Assembly (NCBI GenBank): GCA_032173965.1
Contig: JAVUNC010000004.1
Coordinates: 22,607,001 to 22,671,000, forward strand
Direction: 5' to 3'
Origin: Sitta carolinensis
Taxonomy: Eukaryota; Chordata; Aves; Passeriformes; Sittidae
DNA length: 64,000 bases
Below are positions 39,793-50,254 of this stretch, in pieces (within the stretch, counting starts at the first letter, position 1; each line of letters begins with the position of its first letter). The notes under the pieces were generated by a model that ran no database searches, was not told where the DNA came from, and saw only the letters and a list, made by a program, of their open reading frames with translations. Both the position numbers and the translations under genes were made by a program.

Positions 39793-39866
39793 ACAGTGGC
39801 AATGCTAGGTGGACTTTTAGACTGGATGATCTTGAAGGTCTCTTCCACCCTTGATGATTATATGCT
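39793..39866 (+). mobile_element. CR1 LINE 3'-terminal crumb
   Basis: GGCAATGCTAGG, then CTGGATGATCTTGAAGGTCT and CTTCCACCCTTGATGATTAT, form the last ~70 bp of a CR1 element with a decayed terminal octamer repeat. Confidence 0.85.
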
Positions 39867-41841
39867 TCTAATTTTCAGGCCCTTTTCTTGAAAAAAAATC
39901 CCTGCTTTAGGTATTTTGGTATGTTTTGGGGTTTTATTGGGGGTTTTATGTTTGTTTGTTTTGGATTTTTTCTGAAATAAATGGAATATATCTGCATCTA
40001 TTAACCTTGCAAACAGTTTAAAAAGCTTTTTTAAAAGACATCTGGGACTTCCACTACAGATCTTATAAAATGTATGTGGAGGAAGTAACAGGGCTTTGGA
40101 AAAATGGAGATTACCTGGGAGTGAAACATCATTTTAGTTCCAAAAAAGACAGTTTCAAATTTAATAATAAAAAAACCAACAAAGAGATAAGACTAATATA
40201 TTCTAGAAATACACAGAATACTTAATCTGTATTTGTTGCATGGCAGAGCATAAAAATATACCACTGGCATGGCAGCTGGTCTCCCTTTTTAAATTGCCAC
40301 TTAGGCACTTTTAATCAGTGCACTTCTTCCCCTTTCACACAAATTTATGAGCTGTGTGACTACTGGCTATTAGAGCTTGTTACTGTATTTTAAATTCTGA
40401 AAAAAAAAAAAATATGTGAGACAGAACCAGACTAACTGAACTGTACCAGCCCACTGATGCTACTAAAAATATTTAGGCATTCCTGGTGAAATAAACCTCA
40501 GGTTAGAATAATTACAGATAAGAATAACATTGCTTACTGAAAGTTGATAAAAACCTTAACAGTAATTGCCTTCACCTTAGGAGCTGGTAGGCAGCACCCT
40601 TGAATATTGTCTGGTGGGTGAAAGGCACTTCCATGTTTTACAAGTGAACCTCTTCAGACATTTTGTATCATGGACGAACTCTTCCACACGCAACAGTGAA
40701 GCACTGCAACAAATCTGGTGATGGAGGGTCTCCAAACTAGGCAATAAAATACTGGTTTATATTTATGGTTTATGTTAACCAGTGAAATAGCACTTCAAAC
40801 ATGTCTGTTTACTATGCAAAAGATGCTTTACAGATTTTCATGTCTGTGAATGTCTGACTCTAACATGGTCTGTTGAGGTAAACTCATTTCTGGTTCACTG
40901 CTGAATCTCTTGTTTCTTTGAATACAAGTCATCACTACAGAGTAAGCTGTACCTACTTTTGTTTAAGGATTTTGGTGCTTTCTCTCACATGTGTGACACT
41001 GAGTGAAAAACTCAGATAGCTGAACAAACTATGGTGAGCCTCAGGTGAGACTCAGACCAACAAAGATCTCAGCTAGAACTGATTAAGACAGTTGTTTGTT
41101 TTACATTCTTCCTCTGCTTACCTCCTTTGAAGTGTTTTGAGATAGCCACTTCTTTCTTCTAATCATCCATTTGCCTTCCTTCATTATGATTTTGGCCATG
41201 AGATGCCCAAAATTGCTATCTGAGGCTTATGTGCTGCCATGACTGTGTATAGCCTACTAAAGCTTTTAGTGTGATCACAGATGACATCTTTTCCCTGTCT
41301 AGGAGGGGATCACTGCAACATCTATTTCCTCTTCCAAGTTGATTTTCCAAACTAATTAACAGATAAAACAGTGATTTTTACCCACCCTAGGCTGATAATG
41401 CAAAAGGCACCCTTATTTTCTCTGGTATAACTGTCTTTTACACACATTTCATGACCTCTCCAACTTTTATGTGAAATTTACATCATCTTTCCACTTGGCC
41501 CTGGATTGGAAACCCTGCTTCTTAGTAGAGTGCCTATTCCTTAAAATGGATATATTATCTAATACAGGTAGTCACTAGGCATCTCTGAAAAATAGCTAAA
41601 TGAATTTTGCAAAATAGTTTGAGAGCCACATTACAACAAGTTGCAGGCTCTTTATTTGAATGTTAATTCATACACATCTCACTGGAATTTTAGGCAACTT
41701 GCACATTATTTTGGGGTACAACAGGAGCTTTCTTTTAAGTTCTGCACTACCTGGAACAGTAAAAAAAAAAAAAATCATCTGTTGTGAATCATGCATTATA
41801 TCCCTTAGACATGGACATTGAAAAACTTCCCAGGATATATT
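39867..41841. other. AT-rich DNA, no feature seen
   Basis: A T-rich TGTTTG patch lies near 39940-39965 and A13 runs near 40401 and 41761. No gene or repeat family was recognised. Confidence 0.5.
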
Positions 41842-42419
41842 TGTAAAGAGATGGTGTGATCATCCCTCCTTTCCCCACCCCTGACAGCCTCTGTATCACT
41901 CCTGGAATTCCAGAAGGGTGTCAGTGATTGGCAGGTTCAAAAAGATGCTCTCTACCCCTGAAGAGACATTGGCCATCCAGGTGTCCTTTGTCCCTTAAGA
42001 CCTCCTCACCTGTACCTGGTTGGTGGCTTCCTGCCCCCTCCCCTCCCCCTCTCCCCTGGTAAAAGGACGAGCAACCACGCGGTCGGCAGTTCGGTTGGTG
42101 TTGTTAGGAAGTTCAGAGTCCTGCCGGCTAGAATAAATGTTCTGAACTGAACCCTCTGTGAGAACTGACTCCTTTCCTTCACCATTGCCTTAAAGCTTCT
42201 CCTGCAGAGGAAAACCTGGAGTGAGCATCCCTGAGGAAGCTCATCCTGCTGCTCCCTGAGCCCGGCGTGCCGGGACTTGTCTCTGCAGTCCCAGCTGTAT
42301 CACCAGCTGGCCAAAGGTGACTCTGGGGTGACACACCACAGCAGCTGCTGTTTGGGTCAGTAGCAAGGTCCAGACAAGCCAGGAAACATCCTGACAGCAA
42401 TACTGGACACTCCAATATT
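41842..42419 (+). mobile_element. ERVK-like LTR (5' LTR remnant)
   Basis: The proposed start is TGTAAAGAGATGGTGTGATC. Promoter-like C-rich sequence (about 42030-42057) is followed by AAAAGGACGAGC and CGGTCGGCAGTTCGG. The poly(A) signal AATAAA lies at 42132-42137, then a TGAACTGAACCCTCTGTGAG block. The LTR end is not sharply visible. It is placed just before the primer site because the CACTCCAATATTT run-in lies there. The downstream retroviral genes are absent, so the element was truncated soon after its leader. The LTR/leader boundary and target-site duplication need an alignment. Confidence 0.65.
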
Positions 42420-42437
42420 TTGGCACCCAATGTGGGA
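42420..42437 (+). other. Degenerate tRNA-Lys-type primer binding site
   Basis: TGGCACCCAATGTGGGAC differs at two positions from the TGGCGCCCAACGTGGGGC-type primer site complementary to tRNA-Lys(1,2), plus a late G-to-A. Both main changes are C-to-T or G-to-A, as expected from CpG decay. This site is used by many betaretrovirus-like (ERVK) elements and supports the class of the upstream LTR. Confidence 0.6.
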
Positions 42438-43179
42438 CCACTTTGACCCTGCAGCCTTGAAGGGACAATACTGGGCACACCAATAAAGGTGGACTTATAA
42501 AGCATCTCTTTTGGGTATGAAAAATTAATCTTAGATGGCATTCAGTGTTCCCAAATCAGGCAGAGATGAGATTCACAACCTTAACAAACCTGGCAGAGTT
42601 TACTGTAATCTAGACTGTTCTAAAGATCACAAGGAGAGAAGTGAAGGACATTGAAGTGTTCAAGACAGCAAAAGACAACATACATGGCACTCATAGCCAG
42701 GGGCCTCCTGGTGCTGGATGTCTGATGAAGTCAGTCTTTTCCCATACAAGCTGCAGACAGGAGAAAGATAGAAGTTATTCCTCTCCCTTAGCCTCACTGA
42801 GTTATTGCTTACCCCAAGACCAGATCATTCATCAAGAATATGAAAGTCCTGGCTTCTCCCTTTGTCTAGTCTCATACAAAACAGGATGCTTTCATCTTTC
42901 ATAAAAGTGACATAGTTGCTGTACTTTTGTTGAGGGACAGCTCTCAGATTCCTGAGTGGAAGATGTTCTACTTCCTACAGATAAGTAGGAAGTATTTGAG
43001 TGAAAAGCAATGAAAAGTTTGAGTGGTTATTACCATCAACTCACATGGGATGAAGCACCACTGAATTTGACCGTCTTCTGCAGCTTCTAGTCATTTACGC
43101 ATGAAAACAGGAATCCCTACAACATAAGGATGAGTACAGCTGGTCCCAGTGTATTCAGTGTTCTGACAGCGAGTAAAGC
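42438..43179. other. ERV leader remnant then unannotated DNA
   Basis: The first ~50 bp probably belong to the retroviral leader. A second TGGGCACACCAATAAAGG phrase ends near 42489. A small hairpin (TACTTCCTAC, 42969-42978, paired with 42985-42994) lies further on. No gag-like frame was found. Confidence 0.4.
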
Positions 43180-43450
43180 ATAGAATCATTAAGGTTGGAA
43201 AAGACCTCCAGATCATCAAGTCCTGTATTTGACTGAACACTACCATCCTTGCTAAACCATATCATGAAGTGCCACTCCTATTAGTTTTTTGAACACTTCT
43301 GGTGATGGTGACTTCACTGCTTCCCTGGGCAGCATAATCTAATGCTTAACATCCCTTTCAGTGAAGGAAACTTTCGCAATATCCAGCCTGAACCTCCCCT
43401 GGTGTGACTCAGCTGTATTTCCTCTTATCCTTTTGCTAGCTGTCTGAGAG
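43180..43450 (-). mobile_element. CR1 LINE 3' end
   Basis: Read on the + strand it is the reverse complement of a CR1 tail: ATAGAATCATTAAGGTTGGA, AAAGACCTCCAGATCATCAA, GCAGCATAATCTAATGCTTA, and CCAGCCTGAACCTCCCCTGG. About 270 bp remain, 5'-truncated, with scattered substitutions. Confidence 0.9.
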
Positions 43451-45020
43451 AAACAAAAATAAAAAAAAATTAAGTGAGTGAGGTGAGTTTAATACCAGTT
43501 CTTACCCTTTATTTTTGACTACAGTGCACAAGCAACTCTGGATGGAAACTAGGCAAAAAACAAAATGACAAGAATTTTATCAAAAGAATGGTAAAACTGT
43601 TCTCCATTGTGTGAAAGGTTGTGTGAGGCAGATATTGGTTGAAGGCTGCCTGAACTTTGGTGGCGTTGCTCAGCAATGGAATTTTACTAGTAGAAGTCTA
43701 GCTAATAAAAGACTGAGTGCTCAGCTGGGTGGCACCCGATTTAGAGTTCTGATTTTAAATCACTAGGAAGACCTTTTCATATCCTTCCCTCCACTATTCC
43801 CTTATTAGCCTAATTGTTTGCAGTCATAATAATACCTGGATATTTAAGGGTTATATTATTTTTTCTTTTTTTTATTTTATCCCATGACAGATGGATAAAA
43901 TGTAACTGGAAGTTTCTCTACTTGTAAATGGTCTTTTACAAAAGTTTGAATCAGCACTTTGTGGTTTTGAACATCAGGTGCAAAGTGAAAACCTTTTTGT
44001 TCAAATATGGTTACATCTAGAAAAAAAAAAGAAAATTCAGCACATATTAAAAGTTTTTAATGGATCTTGTGCCTTGCCGTGTAGGAATTCAAGGCATAAA
44101 CAACATCAGTGAGAATTGATGGCACCATTTCCCAGGGTTTAGAGCATAATTAATTGCATAACTTAACACACACCTTTATATCACACAACCCTGTATCACA
44201 CAATTCTTATAAAAATCACATATATTTCTAACATGAAGAAGTATGACAATTGCAGCTGATATCAACTGGTATAGTTTCTGGGATAATGGATCTTCTTGGC
44301 AGATTTCGTAACATTTCACAAAAACAGTTGACAGAGCTGTCTGCATCATGGTAACAAAATTAGCTCTGAGGTACTTGGCACAATAACAGAATATTGTGGT
44401 TTATGCATGTTTAGGACATCAAGTATTTTTTCTGTTCCATTTGTTTTCTGTTTTGTTGTTAGGATTGTTTTTTGGGAGGGTTTTGGCTACTTTAAATAGT
44501 CTGTAATCCAGTTTGTTCTTCTCCCTGGAATTTCCAGAATATTTTTCAAAAATTTGCATGCTTTCTGAAGAATTCTCTCTACTAAAATGAGTATGGAAAC
44601 TGAGAAATCATGTGGTCCTCACTCTCATGAAAAATTCATAGTGGTTTAGACATAGTGATAATTAGACCACAGAGATATAATAAGTTTTTCTTAATGAAGT
44701 TCTCTCTAGGGTTAGAAATGATTGCTGCTACTTTTTTACATCTTTACTTAATTAAATTTCACAGAAGTCATTGTGAGGGACTGGACAATTAACAATTAAT
44801 GACTCAAAACACTTAGCCATTTGTGGAGGCACCAGAGTGATTTGACTAGACTACGTTTGCATCCCTCAAGGGGAGGAGACGAGGTTTTGGGTGTGCAATT
44901 ACAAACCTCTGGTCTCCATAAAACAGAGGGGGATTTAAGGCTGAGAAGAAGCAAACCCTGTAGAGAAAAGATGGTGCTTTGTGTCATGCCAATTCAATAT
45001 CATGCCATGATACATAAGTC
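43451..45020. other. AT-rich DNA, no feature seen
   Basis: A pair of overlapping opposite-strand short frames near 44796-45030 has no recognisable product. Confidence 0.5.
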
Positions 45021-45150
45021 AGAATCATAGAATTCTGAGCTGGAGGGGCCTCACAGGGATCATGAAGTCCAACTCTAAGCAAATGTCCCATACAGGGACT
45101 GAAACATTGGTGATTTTAGCACCATGTTCTGACCAACTGAACTTATCTCA
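45021..45150 (-). mobile_element. SINE: tRNA-Ile-like head joined to a CR1-like tail
   Basis: On the minus strand the element starts near 45147. It has a box-A-like GTTCAGTTGGTCAGAAC, then ATGGTGCTAAAATCACCAA in the anticodon-arm region, then a decayed T-arm and CCCTGTATGGGACA. These follow the order of tRNA-Ile(AAT) (CTCAGTTGGTTAGAGC, GTGGTGCTAATAACGCC, CCCGTACGGGCC). The tail (GAGTTGGACTTCATGATCCC ... CAGAATTCTATGATTCTG, toward 45021) is CR1-like and ends in the octamer repeat, so it was probably mobilised by CR1 enzymes. The composite recalls TguSINE1 of passerines. The copy is substituted at several box positions, so it is unlikely to be a working tRNA or an active promoter. Confidence 0.75.
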
Positions 45151-45670
45151 GGGTCAGTTTGCTCAGCTGAAAACTCCCCTTCCCCCACAGACAGTCTTGA
45201 GAGTAATTCATTTTTTCTGATGGGGCATAACTGGCTCACCTGTGCTGTCTTGAGAGGCAGCTGTCATGTTTTAGAAGACCTCATAAACAAACATCCCCAA
45301 AGTGCCCCCAGACTCATTTCTAAGACCTTCCAGCTGCATGTGATCAAAAGACAGTATAAAACTCCCCCTGTCCCCAGGGGAGGTACCTGGACATTCTCAC
45401 CTGAACCTAAGCATATATTAACCCACTGAACTTTGCATTTCGTGGATTTTTTCCTCCACTCCAATGGATCAAGAGAGAACCATGCTTTCCACCAAGACAC
45501 ATCTAAGCTGCAACAAGCAAGACTTGTTGTAGGTCTGTGTGTTGTGATTGTATATATTTTCCACTCTTATCCTTTCTCTTTCTTCCTTTCTTTTCCTTTA
45601 TACACTTTATTAAGCAATATTTTCATGTTTTTATATTGTTATCTTACCATACATAATAATAACTGAAGGG
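45151..45670 (+). mobile_element. Probable unclassified LTR with TATA box
   Basis: Less AT-rich than its flanks. TATAAA lies at 45355-45360, followed at once by a small GC hairpin (CTCCCC...GGGGAG, 45362-45382), then TGGACATTCTCACCTGAACC and a pyrimidine-rich end with TATATATT and TTTATACACTTTATTAAGC. This order (TATA, R-like stem, U5-like T-rich end) suggests an LTR, and I have a weak memory of similar avian repeats. No TG...CA ends or target-site duplication could be fixed, so the limits are approximate. Confidence 0.35.
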
Positions 45671-46575
45671 ACTACATATCTGTTTTACATTGCACTCAAC
45701 TTCTTTTAAAATAAACTTAACCTATGTATATTTACAAACACTGATCATTCAGTGTATTTCACTTTAATCTGTTCCAATCTATTAAACAAGAACCTAGGTT
45801 ATCCTTGCATTCTGGAGTATATCATAACAGTCATATGAAGTAAGAATGGAAAAAAAAATGCCATTTTTTTTATAGTAAGGATAATTAACACTGAAAAAAA
45901 TTGTCTTTAGATGATATAAGTAGAATGACTATGTAGAACATATGTTCTGTTTTAAGCACAAATCAGTGCAGCTGCTAAAAATGATAGTAGGCACTAGCTT
46001 ATGGCTAATCTTGGGTTGACAGACAGGTTGGTGGATGACACATCATCACATTTTGGAAAAAGAATCAGAAGCTCCCAGAAAATACACCTTTTACAAATAT
46101 TACAGGGATGTGGGAATTTTAATACTTTCTATTAAAACCATAAAAATGCAAATAACATTAAAGAAAAATCCCTATCAGTATATGCACCCATATGCATGTT
46201 CTAAAAATTGTTGTTCTGTTTTAAAGCAGTTTGGAGGAATAGGCTGACATTACAGTGTATCAGAAGTCATATGTGCTATCTGTGCTTTAAAAAATGTCAG
46301 CACTCAACAAGTTTTTCATACTGATAATGACCTGCTGCAACTGAAAAACTTTTAAAGCTGTTAGTAACTATCTTCACTGATTAGTTCTGGCTAAAGAAAA
46401 AAGCTTACAAAGAACATGGGGGTGGGGGAGGGAGTGTTTGCTTGTTTTCTCTAAAGGAGTTCTTGAAACCCTGAAGCAATCTTTTAATTTATGAAAATTT
46501 TTCCTAGGAATTATGATGTTCCTGTGATCACCACTATAAGAAAAGGAAAACTCTGATTTTTGCATGTTGTACACA
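45671..46575. other. AT-rich DNA, no feature seen
   Basis: A G-rich patch (GGGGGTGGGGGAGGG, about 46418-46432) is the only distinctive element. Confidence 0.45.
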
Positions 46576-46920
46576 TTATTCAGAAACACTTGAAGCTTCT
46601 TCTGTCTTTACTTTTAAAAATTCATACTCTCTCTTCAGAATAGGACCTCCACTCATCTGCATCATCACAGCTGGTTTAACTGTAGTTACCACCATTTTGC
46701 TGAAAGAGTTTCCTGGGCATTCAAGTGTCCTGGATATATATAACTTTCCTTGCAGCAAGTGCTTAATCTCTGACCTATCTAATGCTCCAGAAACAACAGA
46801 AAACAACAAATTTCCAGAAGAGACTGTCACTGCGGATTCCTTTTGGCTATCAGCAGTCCTTTCATATTTACCATGGCACAGGCTTTTTCCCAGATCACTA
46901 GGGTGTGTGTTTGCTCTCAT
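46576..46920 (-). CDS. Unrecognised 114-codon open frame, possible exon or retrocopy remnant
   Basis: The predicted product has a balanced, protein-like composition with few long hydrophobic or low-complexity runs. It contains a Ser/Thr/Val stretch in the first half and a C-terminal basic-acidic end (KREYEFLKVKTEEASS, then stop). No domain was recognised. A 76-codon frame on the opposite strand overlaps it and is presumably a shadow. A frame of this length can arise by chance here, so confidence is low. No poly(A) tail or matched splice sites were found. Confidence 0.18.
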   Translation of the reverse strand: MRANTHPSDLGKSLCHGKYERTADSQKESAVTVSSGNLLFSVVSGALDRSEIKHLLQGKLYISRTLECPGNSFSKMVVTTVKPAVMMQMSGGPILKREYEFLKVKTEEASSVSE

Positions 46921-47879
46921 CAGCTGAAGAATTTACAAAACCAAGTTAATTCTACATGTTCACCCAGTGTCTCCAGATGGAACAGCCTATTTATCAGCCT
47001 GTGTCTGTCGTGAATAGAGCATGGTGCATAGATCCCTGAGCTAGCAGAGATGCAACTCAGTAAATCCACATGGTGCAGATCAGCTCTATGGGTGACCTAA
47101 CAAGCCCTGCTCTGCAGCTATCTTTACTAGCTTGAATGCACTGCTGCACAAATGTGGCTTAGCCTGCAGTCAGACCCAAGCTGACTCAAGTCCAGACAGC
47201 TCATGGAGCTTGGCACCATGCAGCAGCTGCTTCTGGTTCTGGTTATCACTATCAGCCCTGGGTCAGATGCCTTTGTGCCTGTGCTGTACATAGATTTATA
47301 AGCCTATCTGGAAGCTTACTTGGAGAACACACCGTTGAAAACTTCATTTTCTAATTTACATATGGACTAATATTTCAGTTAGGTAAAGATTAATATTTCT
47401 TGAAAATGCTGATATTTGAAGAAGGTACCACTATTTTGTTTTTAATGAAATAAAAATAATTATTCAATGGCAGGGACTATTATGTAGTATTAATTTTTTT
47501 ATATCTTCATTGCAATATCTTTACCATTAACCCACTGGAAGCCATTCCCCCAAAATAGAGAAATTCTTTGACACAGAACACAGAAAATTAAAATAGCAGC
47601 TGTTTCATAGCATGATCATAAAGCTGATTTTTAATGTGAATTTATACTTAGAATTTCTAGGAATCCTGGACAACATAAGGTTAAAACTAGAAAGACCTAG
47701 TCATTCTACATAATTAAAGCCACCTTTCCCTTTCCAGTCTATATAATACCCAAAACTATCTGCAAACTATGTGATTTTTCTGCTGTTTGTAAAATCTGTT
47801 ACTATAATTAAAAGCATCACAACAATGTTTTTAAGAGCTCAAAGACATCACTATGCATCATACATACCATGCAAGGTTC
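46921..47879. other. Unannotated DNA, slightly GC-richer at 47000-47290
   Basis: The patch 47000-47290 (CAGC/CTGC-rich) looks like part of an old repeat but I cannot name it. The rest is AT-rich and featureless. Confidence 0.35.
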
Positions 47880-48836
47880 TCACCAAAGCTGGTCTATCCC
47901 TCCCCCTTCTCAACTGGACAGGAGAGTGAGATAAAAATAACTCATTAACCATTTTTTAGCAGAATAGGATAATGAAAAATAACCCCAAATATTCAAACAC
48001 CTTCCACCCCATCCTTCTCTTCTCCCCATGCTTAAAGTTCCTCCTGAATTTTCTACCTTTTTTCACCCAGTGTCACAGAGGGACAGGGAATGAGGGCTGT
48101 GGTCAGTTCACCACATGTCATTTCTACCTCCTCTCCCTCCTCAGGTAAAGAAATTTTTACACTCTTTTCCTGCTTAACTGTGGAGTCCCTCCCATGGGAG
48201 ACAGTCCTTCATGAAATTCTCCAGCATGCACACTTCCTGTGGGCTACAGTTCTTCATAGACTTCCCCCATGCAGGTCACTTTCTAAAGGTGCAGTCCTTC
48301 AGGAACATTGTGGGCTCCCCACAGGGTCATAAGTCCTTCTGGCAAATCTGATCCAACATGGGCTCCTCTCCCCAAGGGGCAACAGGTGCTGCCAGCAGCC
48401 TGCTCCAGCGTAGGGTTCTTCACGGGCTGCAGGTGGCTCTTTGCTTCCCCATGGACCTCCATGGGCTGCAGAGGGACAGCATGCCTTCACCATGGTCTTC
48501 ACTGTGAGCTGAAGGGGAATCCCTTCTCTGATGCCTGGAGCATAATCCTTCCCCTCCTTCTTCATTCAGTGCTTGCAGAATTATTCCTCTCACATAGTCC
48601 CTCTTTTCTCTCTGACTGCAGTTGCACAGGGGTTTTTCCCTCCCTTTTTAGCTACATTCTCCCAGAGGCTCTACCACTGTCAGAGACTGGCCCAGCTTTA
48701 GGCAGTGGCAGGTCCATCTTGGAACTGCCTGGCACTGGATCTGTTGGACATGAGGGAAGCTACCAGCAGCAACTCGCAGAAGCCACCCTTGTATCATCCC
48801 TGCTACCAAAACCTGGCCATGCAAATCCAATACACC
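47880..48836 (-). mobile_element. Long avian ERVL-type LTR, 3'-terminal ~30 bp missing
   Basis: It is the reverse complement of the class at 36358-37464. From left to right on the + strand it has CACCAAAGCTGGTCTATCCC and CTCAACTGGACAGGAGAGTG (U5), a C-rich centre with repeated CTCCAGC / GTGGGCT / CAGTCCTTCA units (U3), GAGGTCCATGG-like phrases, then CCTGCTACCAAAACCTGGCC and GCAAATCCAATACAC (the 5' end of the LTR). The extreme U5 end is lost. The 193-codon + frame (48308-48889) and 88-codon - frame inside are by-products of the GC-rich U3. No viral genes adjoin it. Confidence 0.88.
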
Positions 48837-50248
48837 TGCATGGGCACATCATCATAATCAGAACTCAGAGGACAACAATCTTCCAGTAAACATTGTAGTT
48901 TGATTCAAAGGCTCAGTGTGAATAATTTAAGGAATCATGGCAAGATGTTGTTGATTGCTTCTCATAACATTTTAAAGAATAATGGTTACACAGGCCTCTG
49001 TTAAAAGCCTGTATCCTTGGAGAGATGGTATTTAATATGATTGGAAAGGAATGAGTTGGCATTGGCTCATCCCGTTAGTGTTCTTGCTTTAACCCACACA
49101 ATTAAAGTGGTTAGTGAGAATCATGTTAAACACAAATGCCATAAAGTTGAGAAAGCATCGTCATGCTCCAACTTAATAGGGGGTACAAGGGACAAATTAA
49201 TTCAATTACCCACTTTTTCTTGTTTCTAAGGAAAAGCAAATTTATTCACAGCTTTTTGATACATTTCCCTAATTAATGCAATTTGATAAAATGAACAAAT
49301 GTGTGATGTCATTAGCTGAGTTGTGCTTAATGAAGTTGGGCTGTATGAAACATTAAGTGCAATATTGAATCCATTTCCTTAGGCTGGGAAATAAACATTT
49401 ATAATTTCAGAACATTTTCTGTGGAAGTTCCAATTGTCAGATCTTTATCAGCATAATAATCATGTCCTGATAAATCTACATATATTTACATTTTGATCAA
49501 TTTGATCATTAAGCTCAGACTAACAAGATTCTATCACTTGGCAGCAGGAAATAAGTTCAATAGACTCTTTGACAACCCAGGCTCTTTACCAGTCAATTAT
49601 CTGATGGACAACAGTCAAACTATAAATGAAAATGACAGTACTTCTGTTATCAGCTTTGTTGAGCTACTCTTTCTTCCACAAAGTTCTGTACATTAAAGTG
49701 GTTTTTGTAATAGTTCTGCTTTCATAGGCATATAAATTTTCATTGGTTATAAGGAGTGTTTCTAGAAAGTATATTTAAGAGAATGAAGCTTTAATTAGGA
49801 CATTCATGTGAGAAGGGAGAAAAATTTACCACTGCTTCCTTTTCTGTTTATGTATACAGTTTTAGTTTCTTTTGTAGGGACTATGCTATTCAAACTATGG
49901 AAAAGATTCAAGTCTGCTGCTTAATACAGAAACATTTGTTCATATGAGGCATCCTTAAAATCTGATATCTTATAAGCAAAGATTATTTATATAGGAGCTA
50001 TCTGTTCCCTGAGACAAGTTTCTGACATTTTGAACTTGAAGACTAAATCTGCTGAATTAAAGCAGAAATATAAGCATGATCCTTCTAATGAAATTGGTGT
50101 CATTCTCCACTCAAAACCCCAAGTACTATAATCATTACCAAAAGGGATATATCAGCATACTGGAAATACTAATCCTAATATTAGGCTGTGTTGTAGAATT
50201 TGCCCCATAAAAGGCATGGGGGAAATCGTATTTGGAGCTTTTCAGAAG
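48837..50248. other. AT-rich DNA, possible conserved non-coding stretch
   Basis: The part 49200-49400 is repeat-free and rich in homeodomain-like cores (TAATTA/ATTAAT, CCCTAATTAATGCAATTTG), in the style of vertebrate developmental enhancers. That is an impression only, and conservation cannot be checked here. Confidence 0.25.
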
Positions 50249-50254
50249 AGAGGT
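50249..50254 (+). repeat. Left target-site duplication of solo LTR copy B
   Basis: AGAGGT directly precedes the TG end. GGAGGT (50844-50849) directly follows the CA end. Five of six bases agree. Confidence 0.7.

Noticed and set aside
45080..45150. Possible functional tRNA-Ile gene
   Set aside because: The T-arm is decayed, the anticodon stem is mutated, and a CR1 tail follows, so it is a SINE head.
48308..48889. 193-codon open frame, the longest in the window
   Set aside because: It lies inside the inverted long ERVL LTR and reads antisense through its GC-rich U3 units. It is not a gene.
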